DNA from: an uncultured Candidatus Binatia bacterium
GTDB taxonomy: Bacteria; Desulfobacterota; Binatia; UBA9968; JAJDTQ01
NCBI GenBank assembly: GCA_958295985.1
Contig: OY282432.1
Location: 3,629,001-3,693,000, forward strand
Direction: 5' to 3'
Length of the DNA: 64,000 nucleotides
Numbering within the stretch: the stretch's first letter is position 1; each line of letters opens with the position of its first letter. The notes below the pieces were generated by a model. The model was not told the origin of the DNA, did no database searches, and worked only from the letters and a program-made list of their open reading frames with translations. Below, piece by piece: positions 34,402-43,700 of the stretch. Made by a program: the position numbers and the translations under genes.

Positions 34402-35790
34402 GCGCCGCGCCCGGCGGGCCTTTGAACGATACTCGTGTGGCCCTTGAAAGTCGTACAGCGCGCCCAGCCCCAGTATCACCGTCAACTCGTCGAGAGCCTT
34501 CCGCGACTCCACAATGAACTCCGGGTCCAACAAGTCGTCCGGCGACAGACGGTCCCGATAGTGGCGATGGACCCAGGCGACAAGTCGCTCATGCAGGGAG
34601 GCGGTCCAAATCACCGGTTGGTGAACACGGGAAAATTCTTCGTCGGTGAGCACGACACGCAATCGAAGGCATGCCGGACCCCCTCCGTTTCGCAGGCTTT
34701 GCGCCAGGTCAACGTAGTGAACCGCATCAATGGGATTGGCGCCGTCGACGATCTGGTCGAGGCACGCCTTCGCCCACCGATTTTCCCGGCATTGCAACGG
34801 AGCAATGAGACATTGCGAGTCCTTCGGAAGCGTCACCAGTTGACTGTTGAACAGGTACGATTCCACGGCCTGCGAAACCGGGATCTGATCTGAATCGAGC
34901 ACGATGGTCACAAGCTCACGTTCGCATCGCTCGAGAAAAACCTTGCGGATTCGATCCATGGCGCCGCGTCCTCCGAGAAACGCGTCCGTGTGGCAGAGCA
35001 GGACGTTCCGGTCTCCGACACAGATGACGTCGTTGTGAAAGACTCCTTCATCGATGGCGTCAGGATGTTGCTGAACATGGAGGGTCGCATCGGGATCGAG
35101 TTGATGCAGACGCGCCACGGCCGTGGATGCCTGCCTGGTTTGCCTTGCCGGGAACCTCGTCGGATGCCGGCCCGAAGTGCGTGACGCATCACGGCCGTGA
35201 ACGAAGACTTGCACGCCCTTTTCTCCGTACGTTGAACAGAGGCGGACATGATTGGCGCTCCCTTCGTCTCCCAGGTAAACATTCCCGGGAAGCGGAGGGT
35301 GATGAATGAACGACCCCTCCTCACGGAAGATTTTTTTCAGGATGCGGGCCGTCAGGGGCGCCTCGATCGCCCGGTGAATCCGGCTCGCCAGATTGGCCGG
35401 CGTCACGTGTACGCGCCCATCCTCCGCGTCTGCGCTCGGCGCCACAGTCGCAGCATTGGCCGCCCACATGGCCGAGGAGCTGCAGCACGCGAGAAAAAGG
35501 TGCGTATCGCGCCGGCTCGCCTGTCGCAGGATCTCATGGTCGTCACCGGTAAACCCCAATCGCCTCAGGACGGTGACGTTCGGTCTCTCGTGAGGCGGGA
35601 GGACCGCCTGTTTCACGCCGAGATCGTGCAACAGCTTGATTTTCCGGATCGCTTGCAGCGCCGCGGCCCTGGGGTTGGACACCGTCCGTCGATTCTCCAT
35701 CGACGCAACATTGCCGAACGAAAGGCCGGCGAAGTTATGGGTTGGGCCTGGAAGCCCGTCGAAGTTCACTTCGTACGCGGGAGGATTCAT
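34387..35790 (-). CDS. astB: N-succinylarginine dihydrolase
   Basis: The 467-residue AstB converts N2-succinylarginine to N2-succinylornithine, ammonia and CO2 in the arginine succinyltransferase pathway. It starts YEVNFDGLPGPTHNFAGLS, a hallmark of the family, and carries the catalytic glutamate region (DEGSANH), histidine in FHNDVICVGD and the nucleophilic cysteine in NGGGPACLRLR. It is about 20 residues longer than E. coli AstB, mainly a basic C-terminal tail that overlaps the converging stress-protein gene. It follows astA by 29 bp in the M20-astA-astB operon. Confidence 0.93.
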   Translation of the reverse strand: MNPPAYEVNFDGLPGPTHNFAGLSFGNVASMENRRTVSNPRAAALQAIRKIKLLHDLGVKQAVLPPHERPNVTVLRRLGFTGDDHEILRQASRRDTHLFLACCSSSAMWAANAATVAPSADAEDGRVHVTPANLASRIHRAIEAPLTARILKKIFREEGSFIHHPPLPGNVYLGDEGSANHVRLCSTYGEKGVQVFVHGRDASRTSGRHPTRFPARQTRQASTAVARLHQLDPDATLHVQQHPDAIDEGVFHNDVICVGDRNVLLCHTDAFLGGRGAMDRIRKVFLERCERELVTIVLDSDQIPVSQAVESYLFNSQLVTLPKDSQCLIAPLQCRENRWAKACLDQIVDGANPIDAVHYVDLAQSLRNGGGPACLRLRVVLTDEEFSRVHQPVIWTASLHERLVAWVHRHYRDRLSPDDLLDPEFIVESRKALDELTVILGLGALYDFQGPHEYRSKARRARRLAYE

Positions 35791-35819
35791 GGAAGAAATT
35801 CCCGGACCGACGCTCGACC

Positions 35820-36854
35820 CTACGGCTTCGGCGGTGACGATGCCACACTTGCGGGCGCATAGCGGACGACGTCACCCTCGCGAATCCCGAGGCAGGACGC
35901 CGTGTCCGGTCCAATCACGATCTCATCATCCGTCACCCGTTCGACCACCCCCCGGCCCGTGCAAAATTCCGGATGTATCCGACTGACGAGGCAGGATTCC
36001 CCATCCATCTCTTGCAAGGCGATCTTCGCCACCCGCGCACGTCTCGATTCTTCCACGGTGCGGATTTCATCTCGCTTGCAACTCACCACCGGTCCCCCTT
36101 CGAAAATATCCACCATCCCGGCGTATTCGAACCCTTCGGCCTGGAGCAGTCGCAGAGCGGGCGCCGTCTTCTCATGGACCTGACCGACAACGGCTTGAGC
36201 CTCTTTCGACAAGAGCGGAATATAGATCGGATGCCGTGGCATGAGGTCAGAGATGAACGTCTTGTTCTTCATGCTCATATAGTCGGCCTTGGGGAAATCG
36301 ATATCGAAGAACTGCCGTCCGAGAGACTCCCAAAACGGCGAACAGCCTTGATCGTCCACCCGGCCGCGCATTTCCGCAATCACCGTCGGCTGGAAGAGAT
36401 CTCGATGTTCCGCAATGAAAAGGAACCGGGATCGGCTGAGCCACCGACCCAACCCCTTGCGAGCATGGTCAGGCCGCAGGAACAGGCTCCCGACCTCGGA
36501 CGGGCCGTGGCGTTCCTCCATGAGGTTCAGAACGTCGATCTGCTTGTAAACGTCGAGAGCCTCCGATTGAAGCGTCAACGTTTCAACCCGATATGCGTAA
36601 AACGGCTCCGGAACCCCGACCCGCGGGACGATGCCACACGTGCCGATGACCTCCTCGTCGTCCGTCATGACGAAGAGATAGGCGTTCCCGTGTTCCTTGT
36701 CCTCGAGACCGGCAAAGCTCTCGTGCGCAACCTGAAGCCGCTCAGCGAGAAACTCTCTGTCAGGCGGCAGGGTGCTGAGGCCGAAGCCGGTCAACGCGGT
36801 CAGGCGGAGAAGCTGATCCAGATCGTCGGGATTCGCAGGACGGACGACGATCAT
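35820..36854 (-). CDS. astA: Arginine N-succinyltransferase
   Basis: The 344-residue AstA transfers succinyl from succinyl-CoA to arginine. Recognisable blocks are MIVVRPANPDDLDQLLRLT, GTCGIVPRVG, SEVGSLFLRPDHARKGLGRWLSRSR (acetyl-CoA-like binding), FPKADYMS and MPRHPIYIPLL. It is normal in length. Its ATG overlaps the stop of the M20 hydrolase gene (ATGA), so the two are co-translated. The rest of the AST pathway (astC, astD and a standard astE) is not in the window. Confidence 0.93.
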   Translation of the reverse strand: MIVVRPANPDDLDQLLRLTALTGFGLSTLPPDREFLAERLQVAHESFAGLEDKEHGNAYLFVMTDDEEVIGTCGIVPRVGVPEPFYAYRVETLTLQSEALDVYKQIDVLNLMEERHGPSEVGSLFLRPDHARKGLGRWLSRSRFLFIAEHRDLFQPTVIAEMRGRVDDQGCSPFWESLGRQFFDIDFPKADYMSMKNKTFISDLMPRHPIYIPLLSKEAQAVVGQVHEKTAPALRLLQAEGFEYAGMVDIFEGGPVVSCKRDEIRTVEESRRARVAKIALQEMDGESCLVSRIHPEFCTGRGVVERVTDDEIVIGPDTASCLGIREGDVVRYAPASVASSPPKP

Positions 36855-38083
36855 GACGCGGTGCTGCGGCCAGGGACCCGGATCTCTCCGGCCCCCAGTT
36901 TCATGAGATACAGCGCGACCAGTTTCGCTCGTTCGGTCAGGCTGTCGATCTCAAGGTACTCGTCGGCGCTGTGGATGTTGCCGCCCCGGGCGCCGAGCGA
37001 ATCGACCGTTGGCAGCCCGGCGTTCGCGAGCAGGTTTCCGTCGGAAGCCCCTCCGGTGGGTCGCCAATCAAGCGCGACCCCAAGCATGCCGGCACAGTGG
37101 CGGAGGCTTTCGAGAACGTGAACGGTTCCGCGGTCCAGGACTTTCGGCGGCCGCCGGATCGACCCGTGCAGGGCGGCGCCGATTCCATCGAGCGCATTGA
37201 GATGCGAGACGGCCTGACCCAAGCGCTCCTCGAGGCGTTGCCGGTCGTCCGGATGCGTGATGCGGACGCCGATTCGACCGACTCCCAGATCCGGCACGAC
37301 GTTCACGGCTCCATTCCCCGAGACTTGCGCAATGTTCACCGTCACACCCTTCAGATCATGCTCCAATTCACCGATCTCCATGATGAAGCGGGCAAGCGCA
37401 TGAATGGCGTTCCGCCCTTCTTCAGGATTTCGCCCGACATGTGCCGCACGTCCCCGAACCACAATCGTATATTCTCCCGTTCCCCGCCGCGCACCGACCA
37501 GACTGCCATTCGGAAGACAGGACTCGAACAGCAGACCCAAATGATGCCGCTGCGTACATTCCATGAGGATGGGCCTCGACCCTGGAGACCCGATTTCCTC
37601 ATCCGGATTAACGAAGACTTCCCACCCAACGTTGTGGGTGAAGGGGCTCTGCTCGAAGGCTTCGAGGGCCTTGAGCAGGATGACCAGCCCGCCTTTTGCG
37701 TCCGTGATTCCCGGTCCTCGAAACTTCCGTGCATCCACTTGCACCACCGCCTGAAACGGGTGGTCTTTCGGGTAGACCGTATCGATGTGGATACCGAGCA
37801 GAACCTGAATGGGTGCTTCCGGTCTCTTCCGGATCAGCAGCATTCGGCCGAGTGGAACGTCGTTCTGTTCCCCCTTCGCATTGATCACCGCATGGGGTTG
37901 CAGGGGGATGTCTCGAATTTCCCCCTCCAGCGTCTCGAACGACCGCGCTACCTGCAACCGGAGTTCCTCCAACCCATGGAGATTGTAGCTATGGGAATTG
38001 ATGTTGCCCCAGTCCGTGACAAGGCGGCACATTTCATCGTGCTTCCCGTCGATCGACGTGAGGAAGGGTGTCACGGCAGCCAT
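36851..38083 (-). CDS. M20-family metallohydrolase in ast operon
   Basis: This protein of about 410 residues has the M20 di-zinc site: HIDTVYP (first His and Asp), the bridging Asp in GPGITDAKGG and the catalytic/metal pair in NPDEEIGSPGS, then a late GGNIHS. Family enzymes deacylate N-acyl amino acids or cleave C-terminal glutamate. As the first gene before astA and astB, it could do the job of AstE (succinylglutamate desuccinylase), which normally belongs to the unrelated M14 family. That is inference from position. The ATG at 38083 is used; a TTG two codons upstream is possible. No clear ribosome site is seen. Confidence 0.87.
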   Translation of the reverse strand: MAAVTPFLTSIDGKHDEMCRLVTDWGNINSHSYNLHGLEELRLQVARSFETLEGEIRDIPLQPHAVINAKGEQNDVPLGRMLLIRKRPEAPIQVLLGIHIDTVYPKDHPFQAVVQVDARKFRGPGITDAKGGLVILLKALEAFEQSPFTHNVGWEVFVNPDEEIGSPGSRPILMECTQRHHLGLLFESCLPNGSLVGARRGTGEYTIVVRGRAAHVGRNPEEGRNAIHALARFIMEIGELEHDLKGVTVNIAQVSGNGAVNVVPDLGVGRIGVRITHPDDRQRLEERLGQAVSHLNALDGIGAALHGSIRRPPKVLDRGTVHVLESLRHCAGMLGVALDWRPTGGASDGNLLANAGLPTVDSLGARGGNIHSADEYLEIDSLTERAKLVALYLMKLGAGEIRVPGRSTAS

Positions 38084-38144
38084 GCTCAAAGCGATAGCAC
38101 GGCGTCGCGTTGCCGTGAAAGCCGTGGCGCGTTCCGGTCGTGCG

Positions 38145-39320
38145 TCACTTCCTAACCAGCGTCTCCTTCGCTACGAACGCGAGGCCCGCGGCCGCGCCGA
38201 GCAGGATGGGCGCGTAGAAGAGAAATGTCCTGCCGGCACCCACGAGGTCGGCGAGCGAACCACCCACCAACGGGCCCATGACCGCTCCGGACTCGCCCAC
38301 GGTCCGGCGGAGGCCTTGAAGCCGCCCCCGCGCCGACTCCGGGATCACGTCGTAAGTGGACACCGACAGCGCCCCCAGGGACATGCCCTGGGCGAGGCCG
38401 ATGAGCACCATGATCGCCACCAGTTGCGGCAAGGTCGAGGCGAAGGGGAACGCGAGGAACGCGATGCCCGGCAGCGCCGTGCTTGGGACGCTGGCGTATT
38501 TGCGCCCGACGCGGTCCGTGATGAATCCCGCGGGCAGGATCATGAGAAGGACGAACAGGCCGGAGACGCCGAAGAGGCTACCCACCCGCGCCGCGGAGAA
38601 GCCCAACTCCGCACCGGCGTAGAGCGGCAGCATGCCTTGCAGGGCGGTGCGGTACATCTGCATGCTGAAGGTGGCGAACACCAGCGCCACGAACGTGGCC
38701 CGCAGGTCCGGCAGGACGTCCGAGACCCTTCCCCACAAGGCGATCTTGCCGACGTGGCCCCGGACCGTGTCTCTTGGAGCCGAGAACGAGGTCACGAAAA
38801 CGGCCAGGGCGACGGCCGCGTACACCATGAACACCACGCGGAACCCGACCCACTGGGCAATGATGCCTCCCGCCACCGGGCCGATGGCCATGCCGGCCGA
38901 CTTGACCCCCATGAAACCGCTCAGCAGACGCCCGCGCTGATGCTGTTCCACCATCTCGACGCCGGACACTTCGCGCCCCATGGTCCAGACGCTGTCGCCG
39001 ACGCCCGCCAGGAACTGCCCGAGAAAAAGCAGGGAGAAGTAAGGGGTGACGGCGGTCACGAAAGCGCCGCACAGCACCAGAGCGCTTCCCGCCAGCAGGG
39101 CGGTCCTGGCCCCGTAACGGTCGATGAGCAAGCCCGCCGGGATCAGGATGATGGTCCGGCCCAGGGCATGGGCGGTCACGACCTGCACCGCGAGCCCGGG
39201 CGAGACTTCGAAGAACGACGCCAGCAACGGGATGGTGGGGAACACCATGCCCTGCCCCAGACTCATGAACAGGACCGTGCTGTACAACAGTGCGAGGTTG
39301 CCGGCCCGTGCACCTGTCAT
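38145..39320 (-). CDS. MFS transporter
   Basis: The 391-residue membrane protein has twelve likely transmembrane segments and the MFS motif between segments 2 and 3 (AGLLIDRYGARTALL), repeated in the second half (AGFITDRVGRKYA). The pattern resembles drug or metabolite exporters of the DHA1 type. It lies between the ast operon and a methyltransferase gene, all on the minus strand; linkage to either is uncertain. The cargo is unknown. Confidence 0.88.
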   Translation of the reverse strand: MTGARAGNLALLYSTVLFMSLGQGMVFPTIPLLASFFEVSPGLAVQVVTAHALGRTIILIPAGLLIDRYGARTALLAGSALVLCGAFVTAVTPYFSLLFLGQFLAGVGDSVWTMGREVSGVEMVEQHQRGRLLSGFMGVKSAGMAIGPVAGGIIAQWVGFRVVFMVYAAVALAVFVTSFSAPRDTVRGHVGKIALWGRVSDVLPDLRATFVALVFATFSMQMYRTALQGMLPLYAGAELGFSAARVGSLFGVSGLFVLLMILPAGFITDRVGRKYASVPSTALPGIAFLAFPFASTLPQLVAIMVLIGLAQGMSLGALSVSTYDVIPESARGRLQGLRRTVGESGAVMGPLVGGSLADLVGAGRTFLFYAPILLGAAAGLAFVAKETLVRK

Positions 39321-39458
39321 CGAGAAAGGACCCTTTCAGTTCCAGGACACGGGGCGAGTGATCGGCCGTGGCCGAAGACATGCACGCGAGGAGGAAACGG
39401 TTTTCGGGCCGGGGAGCCCGGCGGACCCATTCCCGCGACGGAACGAGACCGGGCGAGG

Positions 39459-40055
39459 TCAGGGCTTGGAGCCGCCGTAGAGGGAGAGTCCGGAGCCCTT
39501 CTCGTGGCACGTCACGTCCTGGAACCCGGCGCTCCTGAACCAGCCGAGCTGATCGTCCATCGACGCCGAGCCGCGATCGAGGTTGAAGAACCGGCCACCC
39601 GACCGCAGCCGCCCGAAGATCTCCGAGTAGATGGCCTCGATGATCTCGCCTGCCCGGACGTTGTGGATGGCGTTGCACGAGACCACCAGATCGAACTCGC
39701 CGCCGGCCACGTGGCTCCAGTTCTTCTTGCTGAAGTCGGAGATCACGTACTCGAACCGCCCGTCGAGCTCCTTCATACGTTCGCCGCCGAGTTTGGCCAT
39801 GGCCGCCGAGCCGTCGTGGCAGACCGCGGTTGCCCGTGGGAACGATTCGAGGAGGAACTTGCTGAGCGCCCCGTAACCGCATCCCACGTCCATGAACCGG
39901 AAAGCGGCTTCGCTCTCGAACGGGACCTTGCCCGCCAGCAGTGCGAACTGCCGGGCGCGCAGCGTCTCGTTGCGCCTTTGGCGCTGGGCCCAATCCTCGA
40001 CGTATTCCTGAGAGTTCCAATCGTGCTGCCGTAGCGGGTCGGTGATCTGTGCCAT
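39459..40055 (-). CDS. Class I SAM-dependent methyltransferase
   Basis: The 198-residue protein has SAM motif I FMDVGCGYGALSKFL, motif II region FEYVISDF and DLVVSCNAIHNV, typical of small-molecule methyltransferases. The ATG at 40055 follows GGAGAAG; upstream residues in the frame are not conserved-looking. The C-terminus (GLSLYGGSKP) resembles family proteins annotated only as methyltransferase. It is divergent from the UbiD gene. The target molecule is unknown. Confidence 0.84.
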   Translation of the reverse strand: MAQITDPLRQHDWNSQEYVEDWAQRQRRNETLRARQFALLAGKVPFESEAAFRFMDVGCGYGALSKFLLESFPRATAVCHDGSAAMAKLGGERMKELDGRFEYVISDFSKKNWSHVAGGEFDLVVSCNAIHNVRAGEIIEAIYSEIFGRLRSGGRFFNLDRGSASMDDQLGWFRSAGFQDVTCHEKGSGLSLYGGSKP

Positions 40056-40150
40056 TGCTTGCTTCTCCACGTCCTTCGGGATGCCTGGCCGTCGTTCTCG
40101 AACAGGCGCGTATCTCCGGGACTTAGACAAAATATCCGCGGATGTCCAGG

Positions 40151-40179
40151 TTGACAGTTCGTGGCCGGTGCCATACAAC
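40151..40179 (+). promoter_or_regulatory. Putative sigma70 promoter of UbiD operon
   Basis: TTGACA (40151-40156) and TACAAC (40174-40179) are separated by 17 bp, in the spacer between the methyltransferase and UbiD genes. The UbiD ATG lies 76 bp downstream of the -10. Confidence 0.55.
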
Positions 40180-40255
40180 TCGCTAGCGGCTACGGATCGA
40201 CGCCCGGGTCCCGGAACCAGGGTGAGGCGTCAAGCGCGAGCCCGGAGATGGATGC

Positions 40256-41704
40256 ATGACGAGTGAGCCAAGGGATGTTGAAGCAGCCCTCAACCTGCGG
40301 ACTTTCATCGACCGGCTCAAGCAGGCCGGGAAGCTCAAGGAGGTGGAGAACGCCCACTGGGACCTGGAGATCGGCGCGCTGACCGAAATCACCGCGGAAT
40401 CGGAGGAGCCCTCGGCCCTGCTCTTCGACGCCATCCCGGATTACCCGAGGGGCTACCGCGTCCTCAGCAACGTCCTCAGGTCCCCGGAATCCGACGCCCT
40501 GGCCCTCGGCATCCCACCGGAGATCCGCGGCCTGGAAGTGGTCGAAACCGTCAAGCGCCGCCTCCAGGACCTCAAGCCTCTTCCTCCAACGGAGATCGGC
40601 GAATCGCCGCTGCTGGAGAACGTCGCGTTCGGCAGCGACGTCGACGTGCTGAAATTCCCCACGCCCAAATGGCACGCGGACGACGGCGGCCGCTACATCG
40701 GCACGTTCTGCGCCACGGTCTGCCGGGACCCGGACACCGGCTACATCAACGTCGGCACGTACCGCGTCCAGGTCCACGACGAGAATACGGTAGGCGTGTG
40801 GATGATCCCCGGAAAGCACGGTGACCTCATCACCCGGAAGTACTGGGCCCGTGGGGAACCGTGCCCGGTGGCCATCGTCTGCGGCCTGCCCCCGGGCATG
40901 ATGACCGCGAGCGCCGTAGGCATTCCCTGGAACGTCAGCGAGTACGACTTCCTCGGCGGCCTGCTGGAGACCCCGGTGCCGGTGATCAAGGGGCAGAAGA
41001 CCGGGCTGCCGGTGCCCGCCTTCGCGGACATCGTGATCGAGGGCTACGTGCCGCCCCCCGATCAGGAGACCCACGAGGAAGGGCCGTTCGGCGAGTGGCC
41101 CGGATACTACGCCTCCGGGTCGCGGCAAGCTCCGGTGGTGAAGGTGGAAGCGGTCTATCACCGCAACGACCCCATTATCACCGGCGACCCGCCGCTGAGG
41201 ACCTTCCTCAACAGCGAGACCCACAAATACATCCGCTCCGCCAACATCTGGTCGGCCATGGAACGCGCCGGCATCCCCGACGTGCACGGGGTGTGGTTCC
41301 CGCGGCAGGGCCGCTTCGTGGTGACGGTGGCCGTCAAGCAGCGCTACTCGGGCCACGCCAAGCAGGCCGGGTACGGCGTACTCGCCACCCGGGACGGCGG
41401 CCGGGACGTGCGCATGGTCATCGTGGTGGACGAGGACGTGGACATCACCAACCTGGGCGAGGTGCTCTGGGCCATGTCCACCCGCTGGAATCCCAGGACG
41501 GACTCCGAGATCCTCGACGTGGCCGCGAGCATTCTGAACCCCCGGCTATCGCCCGAGGACAAGCAACGCCGGGAGCTGACCACCTCCTGCATGGTGGTGG
41601 ACGCGTGCCGGCCCTACAGTTGGAAAGACGACTTCCCAAAGATTTCCGGCGTCAGCGCGGAGTACAAGGCCAGGGTCCGCGCGAAGTGGGCGGACAGCCT
41701 CTGA
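40256..41704 (+). CDS. UbiD-family prenyl-FMN-dependent decarboxylase
   Basis: The 482-residue protein carries the UbiD catalytic set: R170 (INVGTYR), E275 and E280 (EEGPFGEWPGYY), matching R173, E277 and E282 of Aspergillus Fdc1 in order and spacing, and the metal/prFMN region around H188 (GKHGD) and E238. It would reversibly decarboxylate an aromatic or alpha,beta-unsaturated acid. The cofactor needs UbiX, encoded at 63241-63834. It heads a plus-strand operon with TctC, two di-iron proteins and a bicupin, so a dedicated catabolic role is more likely than quinone synthesis. The true substrate is unknown. Confidence 0.93.
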   Translation: MTSEPRDVEAALNLRTFIDRLKQAGKLKEVENAHWDLEIGALTEITAESEEPSALLFDAIPDYPRGYRVLSNVLRSPESDALALGIPPEIRGLEVVETVKRRLQDLKPLPPTEIGESPLLENVAFGSDVDVLKFPTPKWHADDGGRYIGTFCATVCRDPDTGYINVGTYRVQVHDENTVGVWMIPGKHGDLITRKYWARGEPCPVAIVCGLPPGMMTASAVGIPWNVSEYDFLGGLLETPVPVIKGQKTGLPVPAFADIVIEGYVPPPDQETHEEGPFGEWPGYYASGSRQAPVVKVEAVYHRNDPIITGDPPLRTFLNSETHKYIRSANIWSAMERAGIPDVHGVWFPRQGRFVVTVAVKQRYSGHAKQAGYGVLATRDGGRDVRMVIVVDEDVDITNLGEVLWAMSTRWNPRTDSEILDVAASILNPRLSPEDKQRRELTTSCMVVDACRPYSWKDDFPKISGVSAEYKARVRAKWADSL

Positions 41705-41815
41705 CACGAGCGACACGCGCCACTTGAAGGGAAAGCACCGGCACGGGCTTGGTCGCTTAACTCCGTACCCGGTGGCATCAGCCACTCCGGACCTCACAAC
41801 GGCAAGGAGATATCC

Positions 41816-42853
41816 ATGAATCACCACTTCCGATGTGCGCTGGGAGCCCTGTCGTTGCTCCTGTGCGTGGTCCTTCCGGCAACGGCATGGGCCGACGAGG
41901 CCGGGTTCTACAAGGACAAGACGGTGCGGCTCGTGGTGGGGGCGCCCCCGGGAGGCGGCTTCGACACCTATACCCGGGTCATCGCCCGGAGCATCACCCG
42001 GCACATTCCCGGCAATCCGCGGATCATCGTCCAGAACATGCCGGGCGCGAGCTTTGCCATATCCATGAACTACCTCTACAACATCGCCAAGCGTGACGGC
42101 TCGGTCATCGCCGGGACCAACAGCGGACTGGTGATGAAGCAGATCGTTGGGGTCAAGGGGTTCAAGTTCGACGTAAACAAGTTCGGATGGCTCGGCAGCG
42201 CAGGCAAGGCGACTCCCACGTGCATGGTGATGAGCAGAACCGGCGTGACCGACCTCAAAGGCCTGATGAACGCGCCGAAGCCGATCAACTTCGGCTCCGC
42301 CGGAACGCTCACCCGCGAGGCGCCGCTGATCCTGCGTGACTTCGTGGGCGCCAGGATCAATCTGGTGGAAGGCTATCAGGGCACGTCTCAGATACGCGCA
42401 GCCATCCAACGAAACGAAGTTGATGGATACTGCTCTTCCTGGGAGTCGGTGCGGGTCCGGGCCAGGGACCTGCTCAAGGACAAGGGAGGTGACCGACTCG
42501 TTCCCGTGATCACCAGCGGCGACAAGAACGAACCGGTTCTCAGGAACCTGCCGGAGTTCGCTTCCTCCATCAAGAATGAAGAAGATCGGTCGGCGTTCGA
42601 AGCCTGGCTGGGGCCCTACAAGTTCTTCCGCTCTTACGTGACGCCGCCGGAGCTTCCGAAGGACCGGCTCCAGGCGCTGCAGACCGCCTTCCGGAACACC
42701 CTCGACGACCCGGAATTCAAGGCAGCGTCCAAGAAGATCGGCATCGAGATCTCGTACCTGTCCGGCGCCGACGTCGAGGGCCTGCTCAAGCAGATCTTCT
42801 CCATCGGTCCGGGAGCCAAGGCGAGGTTACAGCGGTTGATCCTGGGCAAGTAG
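41816..42853 (+). CDS. tctC: TctC-type substrate-binding protein (orphan)
   Basis: The 345-residue periplasmic receptor has a signal peptide (hydrophobic core LSLLLCVVLPATAWA, cleavage near AWADEAG) and the family N-terminus FYKDKTVRLVVGAPPGGGFDTY. AAGGAG precedes the ATG at good spacing. There is no TctA or TctB next to it, so it must share permeases, perhaps those at 12861-14836, or serve as a sensor or scavenger. It sits between UbiD and the di-iron genes and is likely co-transcribed with them. Confidence 0.9.
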   Translation: MNHHFRCALGALSLLLCVVLPATAWADEAGFYKDKTVRLVVGAPPGGGFDTYTRVIARSITRHIPGNPRIIVQNMPGASFAISMNYLYNIAKRDGSVIAGTNSGLVMKQIVGVKGFKFDVNKFGWLGSAGKATPTCMVMSRTGVTDLKGLMNAPKPINFGSAGTLTREAPLILRDFVGARINLVEGYQGTSQIRAAIQRNEVDGYCSSWESVRVRARDLLKDKGGDRLVPVITSGDKNEPVLRNLPEFASSIKNEEDRSAFEAWLGPYKFFRSYVTPPELPKDRLQALQTAFRNTLDDPEFKAASKKIGIEISYLSGADVEGLLKQIFSIGPGAKARLQRLILGK

Positions 42854-42925
42854 GGCTTGCAAGGGGAACACCGGGCCGGTGTCTGTCCGCGTATGCCCGC
42901 GGCACCCAGTGACAAGGGGAGCAGC

Positions 42926-43654
42926 ATGGAAACCGACGCCGTGGAACGGAACGGGGTGGAAGGCGTATGGCAGGAGTTGGTGGAGCACGTCAACCGGCAG
43001 TTCGAGACACCGCCCTTCCGCCGGCTGCTGGATCTCCGGTTCTCCCGGGAGCGCGCCCAGGCTCTCTCGATCCAGATGAAGCACTACGTCGCCAACCGGC
43101 GGGATTGCTGGGGCTTCGTTGCCGGAGCGGCGCCGCTGAGCGTCAAGCGGCTCATCTGGGAGCACGAGGGCGAGGAGCTGATGGGCGACAAGGCCGCGGG
43201 CAAGGTCGACCACGTCACCCTGGCGGTCCAGGAAGGCAGGATCTTCGGCCTGTCCCCCGAGGACTACGAGCGGGTGCGTCCGCTGGACAGCGCGGTGGCA
43301 TGCTTCTACGCCTGGATCCACTTGGCCAAGGACCGTCCCTGGCGCGAGGCGGTGGCGGCGTCTGCGGTGCTGGAGATGCGCAATTCCGACGATCTGGTGC
43401 GCGGCGGATCGCTGTCGTACCGCGTCGGCAAGAACCTCGAACGGGATCTTGGGATACCGCTGCGGCGGCAGATCAACAACGCCGAGCACGTGACCGCCGA
43501 CGTGGAGCACGGCCGGCTCTTGCTGGAGGTGGCGCGGGAACACTGCCAAACCCATGACGAGCAGCAGGCGCTGCTCCGGGGTGCCCGGGAAAGCCTCATG
43601 ATCGACCGGGCCTACCGTGAGCAGCTCGTCAACATGATGGAGGCGCTCGACTGA
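42926..43654 (+). CDS. Heme-oxygenase-like di-iron (TenA/PqqC/CADD-type) protein 1
   Basis: The 242-residue all-helical protein resembles the iron-containing redox enzyme group related to PqqC, TenA and CADD. Candidate metal residues lie in WEHEGEELMGD (H80, E81, E84) with a paired helix HVTADVEHGRL near residue 195. Members oxidise or remodel small substrates with O2 and often iron. AAGGGGAG precedes the ATG at 42926. It is followed by a paralogue sharing the NRRDCWG, SYR-GK and AIDRAYR-like blocks. The function is unknown; position in the UbiD operon suggests action on the same substrate or its product. Confidence 0.75.
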   Translation: METDAVERNGVEGVWQELVEHVNRQFETPPFRRLLDLRFSRERAQALSIQMKHYVANRRDCWGFVAGAAPLSVKRLIWEHEGEELMGDKAAGKVDHVTLAVQEGRIFGLSPEDYERVRPLDSAVACFYAWIHLAKDRPWREAVAASAVLEMRNSDDLVRGGSLSYRVGKNLERDLGIPLRRQINNAEHVTADVEHGRLLLEVAREHCQTHDEQQALLRGARESLMIDRAYREQLVNMMEALD

Positions 43655-43700
43655 AGCGGGTACAACCCGCGACGGACACGCCGGAGAGGAGTCCGAGACC

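Noticed and set aside
37998..40034. Plus-strand open frame of 678 codons
   Set aside because: Antisense to the MFS and methyltransferase genes; low-complexity His/Gln/Arg-rich product.
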